Below, in pieces: positions 24,203-32,609 of a DNA stretch of 64,000 nucleotides. The DNA comes from Azophilus sp965200465. GTDB lineage: Bacteria > Pseudomonadota > Gammaproteobacteria > Pseudomonadales > Azotimanducaceae. Position 1 is the stretch's first letter, and every line of letters starts with the position of its first letter. The notes beneath the pieces were generated by a model. That model was not told the origin of the DNA. It was given only the letters and a program-made list of their open reading frames with translations, and did not search any database. Both the position numbers and the translations under genes were made by a program. The stretch lies in assembly GCA_965200465.1 (NCBI GenBank), contig OZ241358.1, forward strand, positions 496,001-560,000. Reading direction: 5' to 3'.

Positions 24203-25861
24203 CTAGGGCACCTGCTCGATGACCGGCTTGCCGGCCAGAAAGAGGTCGAGATGCTGCTGCAGGATGTCCAGCACGTCCTTGCGGTCCGTGTCCACGGCCT
24301 CCTGCAGGGCCAACTCCTGCACGCGCACGGCTTCCCTGAAGTTGCCGGTGGCGGCGTAGGTGGCCGCCCAGGTGTCCAAATACTCAGGCCTGCTCTGCGC
24401 GTCCTGGTCCTGCTGCATGAGGCGGGTCATGATTCTGTTGGCGAAGCGGGCTTGGCGCAGGCGCTTGAGGTCCGATACGGTCAGCGTCCAAGCCACTTCG
24501 TTGACGATGTCCGCTTGCTCCGGCGCCGCTCTGGCGGCGTCCCGGTACCACTTGCGGGCGGTGCGGAAGTTCTGCTTGGTGGCCACCCCTCGGGCGTGCA
24601 GGCTGCCGAGCATCAGCATGGCTTCGGGGTTGGCGGTCTCCCGCACCATTTCCATAAGCCAGGCGATGGCCTGTCCGCTGCGGTCCGGCGCGGCCCGCTC
24701 CCGCATCAGGTAGCGGGCGTAGCCTAGACGGGCGGCGTCGTTCTTCAAGGCGGCGGCGCGGACGAAGTAGGCTTCGGCAGCGTCCCGGTCCTGCTCCACT
24801 TCCTTGCCGGCGTAGTGCAGGTAGGCCAGATGCAGCAAGGCGTCGCTGTTGCCAAGGTCGCCGGCTTGGCGCATGAGGGGAATTCCGGCGCTTAGGTTGT
24901 CCGCACCGAAGACGCCTTCAAGATACAGGGCCGCAAGGCCGTACATGGCGTTGGGCGAGCCGAGCGCGGTGGCGCGCATGTAGTTTTCGAGCACGTTCTC
25001 CAACGCCGCCTGCCGCTCCTCCGGGGATTGGGCTTGGCTGTACTGAACGGTGTGAATTCGGGCCAGGATGTTGTGGGCGATGACGTTGTCCACTCGGGAC
25101 GCGGCCTGCAGCCAACCGATGGCGTCGTCGACTCTGTTGCGGGTTGCGAGCAGGGCGCCCAAAGCGGTTTGCGCCGCCGCATCCCCCTGCCGCGCCAACA
25201 CCCCGATCATGGTCAGCGGCGAAAACTCGCCTTCGGCGCCGTTGCCCTTGAATTGCCGCTCCGCGATCTGGGCCAAGCCGTTCAATGCGAAGTGCAGTTG
25301 GCGCAGCGGACCCTTGTTCGACGAACGCCCCAAGGCCAGCAGCATGAAGGGCGTGTCTTCGTTCGACTTGTAGATGGCGCCAACGGCGGACAGCGCCTCC
25401 GAGCGCAAGTAGAACTGCGCCTCCGCCGGCGTAATGGCGCTGTAGGGGCTGTCCGGCGCACCGCTGCCGGCGCTCGCCATGGCGGCCTTGGTCGCCGCCG
25501 CCCAAGCGGCGTGATGGGCCTCGGCGGCGGCGGCTTCAACATGGCTGTAGAACGTCTGGAGCGCGTAGTGCCCGGAAAGGTTGGCGTAGTTCATGTCCAG
25601 CATGGCGCTGCCGATGGCGCCTAGTTTGAGCGGCTCGTACTCCAACAACTCCAACGCCTGCCCTTCGAGCTCCATAAGCCGCTCCAAGCTGGCGGCGAAG
25701 TCGTCCTTGGCCAGGAATTCGGAGCGCAGCCTAGCGGCCAGTGCGGGCGTGGGTCCGTCGAGCGCTGCGGCTTCGACTTCCGGCGGCGGGGGCGGCATCG
25801 ATTGGCAGCCCAGCAGCAAAGCGGCAAGGCCGAGGGCTGCGACGAAGGGAGATTTGCGCAT
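24203..25861 (-). CDS. Sel1/TPR-repeat lipoprotein
   Basis: 552 residues from ATG 25861. The signal peptide ends in a lipobox, LLLGC, followed by a Pro-rich linker (PPPPP). The rest is helical repeat: Sel1-like units such as ALGSPNAMYGLAALYLEG, AGDLGNSDALLHLAYLHYAG, NPEAMLMLGSLHARG and ARKWYRDAARAAPEQ. Such proteins scaffold envelope complexes; no specific partner is visible. Upstream of mnmH on the same strand. Confidence 0.8.
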   Translation of the reverse strand: MRKSPFVAALGLAALLLGCQSMPPPPPEVEAAALDGPTPALAARLRSEFLAKDDFAASLERLMELEGQALELLEYEPLKLGAIGSAMLDMNYANLSGHYALQTFYSHVEAAAAEAHHAAWAAATKAAMASAGSGAPDSPYSAITPAEAQFYLRSEALSAVGAIYKSNEDTPFMLLALGRSSNKGPLRQLHFALNGLAQIAERQFKGNGAEGEFSPLTMIGVLARQGDAAAQTALGALLATRNRVDDAIGWLQAASRVDNVIAHNILARIHTVQYSQAQSPEERQAALENVLENYMRATALGSPNAMYGLAALYLEGVFGADNLSAGIPLMRQAGDLGNSDALLHLAYLHYAGKEVEQDRDAAEAYFVRAAALKNDAARLGYARYLMRERAAPDRSGQAIAWLMEMVRETANPEAMLMLGSLHARGVATKQNFRTARKWYRDAARAAPEQADIVNEVAWTLTVSDLKRLRQARFANRIMTRLMQQDQDAQSRPEYLDTWAATYAATGNFREAVRVQELALQEAVDTDRKDVLDILQQHLDLFLAGKPVIEQVP

Positions 25862-26184
25862 GGCGCTTGTTATAGCACAGCCTTTCCCAATCCCCGCTTA
25901 AGAAATCTTTGCAGTGCTCTGGAAGGCGCCCCGTTGTGCGGGATCACTTGCCTTCCGGGGGGAGCGACAAGACATGCTCCGCCTCCACGACGGCGAACCG
26001 AACTGCGAGGCCATGAAAAGGCTCTTGCAAGCCTACTTGGACTACTGCAACGGACAGTCCGCACTGCTCGCCAGGGATGCGCTCCCTTGCGGAACAGGCT
26101 ATCCTTCCGGACAGGGCTGCCTAGCGGAGAAAGTCCGGAAGGCAGGTGATCCCGCACAACCTTAATTGCAGGGAGGCGTCATTG
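25862..26184. other. Gap between the lipoprotein and msrA genes, filled by repeats
   Basis: Starts with a truncated B-type repeat (25885-25930, CCCAATCCCCGCTTAAG...), then a 226-bp inverted-repeat element (25934-26159), then the msrA ribosome-binding site. Confidence 0.75.
25934..26159. mobile_element. Foldback/MITE-like element with 25-bp terminal inverted repeats
   Basis: Arms 25934-25958 and 26135-26159 are reverse complements with a single mismatch. The 176-bp interior contains smaller inverted repeats and a short frame on the plus strand from 25975 (MLRLHDGEPNCEAMKRLL...) that runs to the right arm; it has no recognised homology. Unrelated in sequence to the CAGTCTGCTGAAAAAC MITE. Confidence 0.75.
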
Positions 26185-26814
26185 ATGGCCTTTGCGCACA
26201 AGCTCCAGCTGCCGAGGGCGGAGGAGGCCCTGCCCGGGCGGGCAACGGGCGTCCCCGTGCCGGAGCGGCACTTCGTCAACGGCCGCCCCTTGGCGGGGCC
26301 TTTCCCGGAACGCCTGCGCCGGGCCGTTTTCGGCATGGGCTGCTTTTGGGGCGCTGAGCGCCTGTTTTGGTCCAGGCCCGGGGTTTACGCCACGGCGGTG
26401 GGCTACGCCGGTGGCTTCACGCCCAATCCCAGCTACGAGGAAGTCTGCTCCGGCCGCACCGGCCATGCGGAGGTGGTGCTGGCGGTGTACGATCCGAAGG
26501 CGGTGGCGCTCCACGAGTTGCTGGCCGTTTTCTGGGAGGGCCATGATCCAACCCAAGGGATGCGCCAAGGCAATGACGTCGGCACCCAATACCGCTCCGC
26601 CATTTATCTGCCGGAGGGCGAAATCGCCCTCGCCCAGCGCTCCCGGGAGCGCTACCAAGAGGCGCTTGCCGCCGCCGGCTGCGGCCAAATCACCACGGAG
26701 ATAGCCGCCGCGCCGACGTTCTACTACGCCGAACCCCATCATCAGCAGTATTTGGCCAAGGTGCCGAACGGCTATTGCGGCCTTGGCGGCACTGGAGTTC
26801 GTTGCGTGGCGTAA
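26185..26814 (+). CDS. msrA: Peptide-methionine (S)-S-oxide reductase
   Basis: 209 residues from ATG 26185 with GGGAGG eight bases upstream. Repairs oxidised methionine. The active-site motif GCFWG has its catalytic Cys at residue 53, close to the E. coli numbering, and AVGYAGGFTPNPSYEEVCSGRTGHAE, FWEGHDPTQGMRQGNDVGTQYRSAIY and EPHHQQYLAKVPNGYCG are family hallmarks. Convergent with nudL. Confidence 0.97.
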   Translation: MAFAHKLQLPRAEEALPGRATGVPVPERHFVNGRPLAGPFPERLRRAVFGMGCFWGAERLFWSRPGVYATAVGYAGGFTPNPSYEEVCSGRTGHAEVVLAVYDPKAVALHELLAVFWEGHDPTQGMRQGNDVGTQYRSAIYLPEGEIALAQRSRERYQEALAAAGCGQITTEIAAAPTFYYAEPHHQQYLAKVPNGYCGLGGTGVRCVA

Positions 26815-26900
26815 ACGCCGCGGCGCATTCCTTCCGAACGCTTCCCCGAACTGGTGGGCCAAGCCCCCCGCGCCAGCGTGGCTGGGTTGGCCAGCGGCGG

Positions 26901-27515
26901 CTAGTCCACCTCCGCCGGCGGCGTCCAATTCGGGTCCAGGATGCGGAAGAAGTCCTTCAGCATTCGGTAGGTCAGCCCCCAGATGAAGTGGCCGCTGGCG
27001 AGGCGGTAGCCGTTGCAGGGGGAGGGAACGCCATTGAAGTGGAAGGTCTCCACAGAGTGCAGGCCGTTGCCGGCCAGCAGGTCAAGGGGCGCCCAAACCA
27101 CCTCCGCCACCTCGTAGTTCGGGCGCAAGCCGGGGTTTCCCTGCAAGGCGAAGGCGTGGGGGGCGATCAACAGGTTCGGGCGCCGGCTGCGGGGAGCGGC
27201 GCGGTGTTGGTCCAGGGCGCCTAAGTATTCGGCTTCGGTTAGGTTCAGGCCGAGCTCCTCCCAAGTCTCGCGCACTGCGGCGGCCCTGAGGTTGGGGTCC
27301 GCCCTGTCCAAGTGGCCGCCGGGGAAGGCCATTTGCCCGGACCAAGGGTCCCCTTCCTTTTCCGCCCGCTTGATGAACAGGATTTCGGTGCGGTCGGCGA
27401 ATTGCCGCAGAATCACCGCCACCGCCGCTTGCCGGTTGCTGCTTCTGGGCGGGAAGCCCCTGCCTTGGTGGTTGGCGAGGCGCTGGCGGATGCCGGGCAG
27501 ATCAAGCATGGGCAT
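26901..27515 (-). CDS. nudL: CoA pyrophosphatase, NudL-type Nudix hydrolase
   Basis: 204 residues from ATG 27515 with GAGG 14 bases upstream; the frame extends further upstream but that part overlaps the divergent thioesterase gene. Nudix box at residues 66-89: GGHLDRADPNLRAAAVRETWEELG. Just before it, FIKRAEKEGDPWSGQMAFPGG matches the CoA-specific motif of this family. Cleaves CoA and its derivatives to 4'-phosphopantetheine and 3',5'-ADP. Confidence 0.88.
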   Translation of the reverse strand: MPMLDLPGIRQRLANHQGRGFPPRSSNRQAAVAVILRQFADRTEILFIKRAEKEGDPWSGQMAFPGGHLDRADPNLRAAAVRETWEELGLNLTEAEYLGALDQHRAAPRSRRPNLLIAPHAFALQGNPGLRPNYEVAEVVWAPLDLLAGNGLHSVETFHFNGVPSPCNGYRLASGHFIWGLTYRMLKDFFRILDPNWTPPAEVD

Positions 27516-27561
27516 GGCGTTGATGATATCCTCGCCGCCCGGTTTTCCCAAAAGCCGCTTC

Positions 27562-27966
27562 ATGTCCCGAACCCAAGACGCCAACCACTGTTTTGTTTGC
27601 GGCCCCGGCAACCCCATCGGCTTGGGCGTTCGCTTTCGCTTGGCGGACGGCGTTTGCCGCGGCGAGTTCACCCCGAACCAACAGCATGTGGGCTACCGCA
27701 ACCTGACCCACGGCGGCATCGTCTTCAGCCTGCTCGACGACGTAATGGCGAACTGGTTGTGGCTGCAGGGGCTTACCGCCTTCACCGCCAAGGCGGACAT
27801 CCGCTACCGCGCCGAGTTGCCCGTGGGCGCCGCTGTGCATTTGGAGGGCCGTTGCCTTGCCCGCAAGGGGCGGCTGGCGCAGATGCAGGGCAAGGTCATC
27901 CGTCGCAGCAACGATGAACTCATTGCTGAGGCCACGGCCAGCTTCATGTTGTCCGCCGCTGCCTGA
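27562..27966 (+). CDS. PaaI-like hotdog thioesterase
   Basis: 134 residues from ATG 27562. Hotdog-fold acyl-CoA thioesterase: CFVCGPGNPIGLGVRF, then HVGYRNLTHGGIVFSLLDDVMANW with the catalytic Asp, and KADIRYRAELPVGAAVHLEG. Diverges from nudL with 46 bp between starts; the two share a CoA theme. Substrate unknown. Confidence 0.85.
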   Translation: MSRTQDANHCFVCGPGNPIGLGVRFRLADGVCRGEFTPNQQHVGYRNLTHGGIVFSLLDDVMANWLWLQGLTAFTAKADIRYRAELPVGAAVHLEGRCLARKGRLAQMQGKVIRRSNDELIAEATASFMLSAAA

Positions 27967-28050
27967 ACAGGCACCCTAGCCTTGCCGGGGCGCCCCCCAG
28001 AAACCTTGAAAGGCGATGATCCCATCCAACTTTTTGACGGGCGGCGCACC

Positions 28051-29445
28051 ATGCTTCACATCGGCGCATCGGGACGGATGCTGATGGAACGAACGGCGCC
28101 GCGCTTTGCCGGGGCGAGCTTTGATGTTGGCTGGATTGGCGCTTGCGGCTGGCTGGCGGCCTGTCTGACTCTAATCGCCGTCTATGGGGTCCTCCTCGTT
28201 TCCCCTTGGAGCTATCACTTCCTTCTGCAAGAGGATGGCTGGGTGGAGAATCTCACCGCGGTCGCAATTCTCCTAGCCGGAATGCTTCTGTTCGCCGCGG
28301 CTTGGACCGAGACGCGGCGCTTTCCCCGCTTTGTCCTCCTTGCCGGAAGCATGGTGATGGCGTTCGTTGTTGGGGAGGAGATTAGCTGGGGGCAGCGCAT
28401 TCTGGGCTTCGCCACGCCCGACTTCATGTTGCGCAACACGCAAGGCGAATTCAATGTCCACAATTTGCCCGGTCCGGCGGCGCTGTTCCTGAATAAATTC
28501 CTCGGCCTGTTCATGAAGCTGCTTTGCCTGACGACTGCCGCCGCGCTTTTCAGCCGCAAGGTGGACCTGTTCGGCGTTCCCCTGCCTTCGCTGCCGCTGT
28601 TGCTGCTGCTGCTTTCGATCCCGTATGGAAAGATTCCCGCAGCGCATTTTGCGGATGACGAGGATGTTCGCTTCTGGTTCGCGCTGTTCTCGCATTGGCG
28701 GGTCGTGGTGCTGGTGCTGTTCGCCGCTTGGGCGCTGTTCTGCAAGCGCCCCGCTCTGGTCCTTGCCGCGGCGGCGACCCTCATGCTGTGTTTGGCCCGC
28801 TTCCATGTGATTAGGCACAACTTCATTCCATTTCTCAGCGAACCATTTATCGGCGAACTGCGCGAGTTCTTGGCGGGCCTGTTCTGGCTTTGCTACGCTG
28901 GGGAACTGCTGCACGGGGTGCGGCGCCGCACGGCTGGTCCAGTTCCGCTGCCGTCACGGTTGCAGATGAGCGACGGGGGGAGGGGGGCATTTCCGCTCTT
29001 GCCCGCGATCTCCTGGCTGGCGCTGGCGGGCGGAGCGGGGCTGCTGGCTTTGACGCATTTTGACGTTCGGATGGAGCGCCCCGAGCTTGAGGCGGCGCGG
29101 CGGGCTGTCCGCTTTGCCGACCCCGACATCCGCGCCGCATTCAACCTGCATTTGACAGACGGACAATTGACCTACTTCAAGGAGCCTTGCGCTCAGACCG
29201 ATGCGGATGATGCGAGCTTGTTTTTCCTGCACGTCTTCCCCAAGGACCTGGCGGACCTACCGGGGCATCGCCGGCGGTACGGGTTCGACAATTTGGACTT
29301 TCGCTTTGTCAAGCACGGTGTGCGCATCCGGGGTAGCTGCGTGGCCGTCGCATCCCTGCCGGATTATCCGATCGTCTCGATTCGCACTGGCCAGTTCGAT
29401 GAGCAGGGGCAGCTGTGGAATGCCGTGCTGTTCGTAGCCGAATGA
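28051..29445 (+). CDS. Integral membrane protein of unknown function
   Basis: 464 residues if ATG 28051 is used; ATGs at 28078 and 28084 are equally possible and the frame is open from 27982. About nine hydrophobic segments in the first 340 residues, with the conserved-looking block ENLTAVAILLAGML...VVGEEISWGQRILGFATPDF and NTQGEFNVHNL. The last 130 residues form a soluble, probably periplasmic domain after one more helix near residue 335. I recognise the EEISWGQR block from uncharacterised bacterial membrane proteins but know no function. Stands alone. Confidence 0.75.
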   Translation: MLHIGASGRMLMERTAPRFAGASFDVGWIGACGWLAACLTLIAVYGVLLVSPWSYHFLLQEDGWVENLTAVAILLAGMLLFAAAWTETRRFPRFVLLAGSMVMAFVVGEEISWGQRILGFATPDFMLRNTQGEFNVHNLPGPAALFLNKFLGLFMKLLCLTTAAALFSRKVDLFGVPLPSLPLLLLLLSIPYGKIPAAHFADDEDVRFWFALFSHWRVVVLVLFAAWALFCKRPALVLAAAATLMLCLARFHVIRHNFIPFLSEPFIGELREFLAGLFWLCYAGELLHGVRRRTAGPVPLPSRLQMSDGGRGAFPLLPAISWLALAGGAGLLALTHFDVRMERPELEAARRAVRFADPDIRAAFNLHLTDGQLTYFKEPCAQTDADDASLFFLHVFPKDLADLPGHRRRYGFDNLDFRFVKHGVRIRGSCVAVASLPDYPIVSIRTGQFDEQGQLWNAVLFVAE

Positions 29446-29531
29446 ACGCTTGCCGCGGCTGCAAGAGCGGCAAGCTAAGCATCGCCGCTTGGTTTGGAGT
29501 ACCATAGGCACCTTAGCCACTAGGTGCGGAC

Positions 29532-30113
29532 ATGATTGAAATCTCCCCCAAGGCGCAGGAGTACCTGTGCGAGCTGCTGGCCAAACAGGAGGACGCCGAT
29601 GTGGGCATTCGGGTGTTCGTGGCGCAGCCGGGCACACCCCATGCGGAAACCTGCATCGCCTACTGCCGGCCGGGGGAGGCGCAGGAAGGCGACATGCCCT
29701 ATGAATATGAGGGCTTCCGCGCTTGGGTGGAGGCGCGCAGCGAGCCCTACCTCGCTGATGCGGCGGTGGACTTTCAGGAGGACCGCATGGGCGGCCAGCT
29801 CACCATCAAGGCGCCCAATGCGCGGGTGCCCAGCGTCGCTGCGGACTCGCCCCTGGAGGACCGCATCAACTATGTGCTCTACAACGAGATCAATCCCGGT
29901 CTCGCCGCCCACGGCGGCATGGTCACCCTAGTGGAGCTGCTGGAGGACAACACCGCCGTCCTGCAGTTCGGCGGCGGCTGCCAAGGCTGCGCGGCGGTGG
30001 ACATCACCCTCAAGCAAGGCGTGGAGGCGGCGCTCATGGCGCAAATTCCCGAACTCACCGCGGTGAAGGACGTCACCGACCACAGCGTCACCGAGAACGC
30101 CTACTACCGATAG
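29532..30113 (+). CDS. nfuA: Fe-S cluster carrier protein NfuA
   Basis: 193 residues from ATG 29532. An N-terminal A-type-carrier-like domain (without the Cys ligands) is joined to a C-terminal Nfu domain holding the cluster-binding CxxC at residues 150 and 153 (FGGGCQGCAAVDITLK). Carries 4Fe-4S clusters to target enzymes under oxidative stress or iron limitation. Length matches E. coli NfuA. Fits the window's oxidative-stress gene set (OxyR, rubrerythrin, MsrA). Confidence 0.95.
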   Translation: MIEISPKAQEYLCELLAKQEDADVGIRVFVAQPGTPHAETCIAYCRPGEAQEGDMPYEYEGFRAWVEARSEPYLADAAVDFQEDRMGGQLTIKAPNARVPSVAADSPLEDRINYVLYNEINPGLAAHGGMVTLVELLEDNTAVLQFGGGCQGCAAVDITLKQGVEAALMAQIPELTAVKDVTDHSVTENAYYR

Positions 30114-30144
30114 GGCCGCCAGCCAACACTAACAGTCCGCTGAT

Positions 30145-30815
30145 CCCCAATCCCCGCTTAGGGAATCGTTGCAGCGCGTTGCAAGGCGCACCGTGCAAGG
30201 GTTTTCCCGCAATTGCATGGATGCGGCACCTAGCGAAGGTCTGCTGCCTGGGAGCGCGGACGCCCCGCCCGCGGCCGCCCTGTCAATCGGCATGGCCACA
30301 TCGCGCAACAGATTGTCCGCCGCCACCAATGCGTTGCCATGCGCCCTACGCAGTGCTATGCGGGCTACTTCAACATCGGCACTGATTCGCCCGCGTCCGC
30401 CGCGGCGCAAGTCACCCGGCGAGTGTCTGTCTCGGTTCATGTTGTTTCCCAATGCACCCGGCAGTCTGCAAGCGCTTGGAGCGGGGCCAGTGCCTTTACT
30501 AAGCGTGAAGGGAGAACCAACACAGGCACCGGCCCCGCATGGGCGCACTAGGAAATGTTCGGGTCATATTGATAGGTGCCAGGGTCCGCCCCTTCAGCTT
30601 TCCACTGGAGGGAACTTCTTGAGCCTGCGCCTTTGGTGATCGCAACAGCGAATTCCACCAAATGCAACCTAGGCTTGCGCCACGGCCGCTTTTCCTTCGG
30701 CTTCGGTTCCTTGCGGGGCGTCATTTCCGTACCCCCCCCCCCCCCCGGTCTGTTCGCTTTTGCTCATTGGTTTGCCCTCTTAGTTGCGGGTGCGCCCTTG
30801 GCGGGCATGGACGCA
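30145..30815 (+). repeat. Large dispersed repeat (units B and C), copy 2
   Basis: Inverted relative to copy 1 at 16020-16476, so the two copies bracket the 14-kb segment from the small gene pair to nfuA. Unit B 30145-30275 and unit C 30481-30815; the 30276-30480 piece is not in copy 1 and looks like a later insertion. Confidence 0.8.
30732..30746 (+). repeat. Homopolymer of 15 C
   Basis: Uninterrupted run in repeat unit C, at the same place and of the same length as the 15-G run in the inverted copy (16096-16110). Confidence 0.9.
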
Positions 30816-31115
30816 TGGGCGCCCAGGATGGAAGCCACGCCCCGCCTAGGGCGCAAGCGAGATGGTACAGGGTTCCGGTTCGCCATGCTAGCCGCTGTAC
30901 GGGATCACCACCTTTCGGACTTTTTGAGGGAGCGCCCCGCCCGCATGCGGGCCTTAAGGGGCACGCGCTCCCAAGGGCCGCCGGCGACGGGCTGGGCGAT
31001 CCTTGTCCGGGGATTGAGGTCTTGTTTAGGACAACGCAACTCTCTCTTGCGGCTGGGGCGCTGGGGCGGGTTCGGTTGAGGCTTTGCGGGGGTTCCGGGA
31101 TGCTAACATGGCGGC

Positions 31116-31865
31116 ATGGTGCGCATTCTGGGCATAGAGACCGAGCGGGGGCTGTGTTCGGCTGCGCTCTATGCCGACGGGGCCGTGCATGAACGGGCGC
31201 AAAGGCTGGAGCGGATGCACAACGAGCACATCCTTAAGCTGGTCGACGAGGCGGTCGCCGCCGCTGGGCTGCGCCCTCGGCAGCTCGACGCCGTCGCCTT
31301 CGGTTGCGGCCCCGGCTCCTTCACCGGCATCCGCCTAGCCGCTTCCGTCGCCCAGGCGGCGGCGCTGGGGGCCGGCGCCAAGGTGCTGCCCGTTTCGTCG
31401 TCCCTCGCCTTGGCGGCGGCCGCCGTTGCCAGGATGACGGCAGGTTCAGCCGCTGGCGGGCCCAACCCGCCGCCGAAGGGAGCGCCGGGCGCAGCGCCTG
31501 GTTCGTGCGCCAATCGCCGCCGCGGTTCGCAGCAAGCCGGCGTGGCGGTCAGCATTCGCTCGCGCCGGGACGCCTTTTACTTGGCCAGCTTCTCCATTGA
31601 GGAGGGCGAGCCCCGTTCGCATCGAGCGGATCGGTTGTTTGACGCTTGCCCGGATTGGGATGACTTCGCCCCCGGCTGGCCCTTGGTGGGCGACCCGCCG
31701 CCTTGGTTGCCGGCGGAAGTCGAAGTCCTTGCCGGCGTTGCGGCCGGCGCTGGCCTCATTGCCCGGCTGGGCGCCGCCGCCTTGGCGGCCGGCGGGGGGC
31801 TGGCGCCGGAGTTTGGACTGCCCACCTATGTGCCGGGCGACTCCCCTTGGCGGCCCGTCGCCTAA
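31116..31865 (+). CDS. tsaB: tRNA threonylcarbamoyladenosine biosynthesis protein TsaB
   Basis: 249 residues. TsaB pairs with TsaD in t6A37 tRNA modification. ASKHA-fold N-terminus: MVRILGIETERGLCSAAL, then MHNEHILKLVDEAV and the conserved FGCGPGSFTGIRLAASVAQ. Between the LALAAAAVARM helix and VAVSIRSRRDAFYLASF is an extra segment of about 30 residues rich in Gly, Pro and Ala that I do not expect in the family and that looks like an in-frame repeat insertion. rsmJ follows immediately. Confidence 0.92.
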   Translation: MVRILGIETERGLCSAALYADGAVHERAQRLERMHNEHILKLVDEAVAAAGLRPRQLDAVAFGCGPGSFTGIRLAASVAQAAALGAGAKVLPVSSSLALAAAAVARMTAGSAAGGPNPPPKGAPGAAPGSCANRRRGSQQAGVAVSIRSRRDAFYLASFSIEEGEPRSHRADRLFDACPDWDDFAPGWPLVGDPPPWLPAEVEVLAGVAAGAGLIARLGAAALAAGGGLAPEFGLPTYVPGDSPWRPVA

Positions 31866-31969
31866 GCCGCTGCGCGGCCCAGCCGCAAGGAGCGGCCGCG
31901 GCCGGCCCGGGCTCCAAGCCGGTTCTTCACCACCGGGCGCCGGCCGAGCGCTACCGCGGCGTCTTTTCA

Positions 31970-32590
31970 TTGCGCGCCGTCCCGCGCCCGCCGGAACTGC
32001 CCGGCCGCCATCTCTACTACGACGAATCCGGCATGGCGCTTATATGCCGCGCTGCGCCCAAGGGCTTTAGGCTGCGACTCGGGCCAATCAAGGCCCGCGC
32101 CGGCCAAGCGCTGCTCCTAGCCCGCGCCTGCGCCGCCGGCAAGCGCCCGGCGGTGGCCGATCTGATGGCCGGATGGGGGCTGGACGGCCTGTGCCTGGCG
32201 TTCAAGGGCTGCGCGGTCACCTTGGTGGAGCGGTCGCCCTTGGTCTGGGCCATGCTCGATGACTTCATCCTACGTCACCGCCTGCCGGCCGAGGTGGTGT
32301 GGGGGGAGGCCGGCGCTTGGTGCATCTCCCACGGCAAGGCCGTTGACGTGGCCTATCTGGACCCGATGTTCCCGCCCCGAGGCAAGACGGCCCTGCCGGG
32401 CAAGCCCATGCAGTTGCTGCGCACCTTAGCTTGGGAGGACGGCTTGGAGCTGGCGCAACGCATTGAGCAAGCCAAGGAGGCCGCTAGGGATCGGGTGGTG
32501 GTCAAGCGTCGTGCGGGAGCTGCGGCGGCGCATAAGCCGAGTTGGCAGGTTTGCGGGCGGCGCCTGCGCTTTGACGTTTACCGGGTCTGA
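31970..32590 (+). CDS. rsmJ: 16S rRNA m2G1516 methyltransferase RsmJ
   Basis: Homology runs from about GRHLYYDESGMALICRA to the end. The start is unclear: TTG 31970 is used here, ATG 32033 is the first ATG, and the frame is open further back into tsaB. SAM-binding fold in the RsmJ style: VADLMAGWGLDGLCLAFKG, VTLVERSPLVWAMLDD, the catalytic-site block VAYLDPMFPPRGKTALPGKPMQ, and RVVVKRR near the end. Shorter than E. coli RsmJ (250). Convergent with plsB. Confidence 0.8.
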   Translation: MRAVPRPPELPGRHLYYDESGMALICRAAPKGFRLRLGPIKARAGQALLLARACAAGKRPAVADLMAGWGLDGLCLAFKGCAVTLVERSPLVWAMLDDFILRHRLPAEVVWGEAGAWCISHGKAVDVAYLDPMFPPRGKTALPGKPMQLLRTLAWEDGLELAQRIEQAKEAARDRVVVKRRAGAAAAHKPSWQVCGRRLRFDVYRV

Positions 32591-32609
32591 GCTTGCCCCT
32601 GCCGGGCGG

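Larger units (their letters stand above)
30114..31115. other. Repeat-rich gap without supported genes
   Basis: About 1 kb: a solo end of the MITE family (AACAGTCCGCTGA at 30130), B-type repeat (30145-30275), about 205 bp unique to this copy, C-type repeat with a 15-C run (30481-30815), and repeat D inverted (30989-31019). No frame shows family features. Confidence 0.7.
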
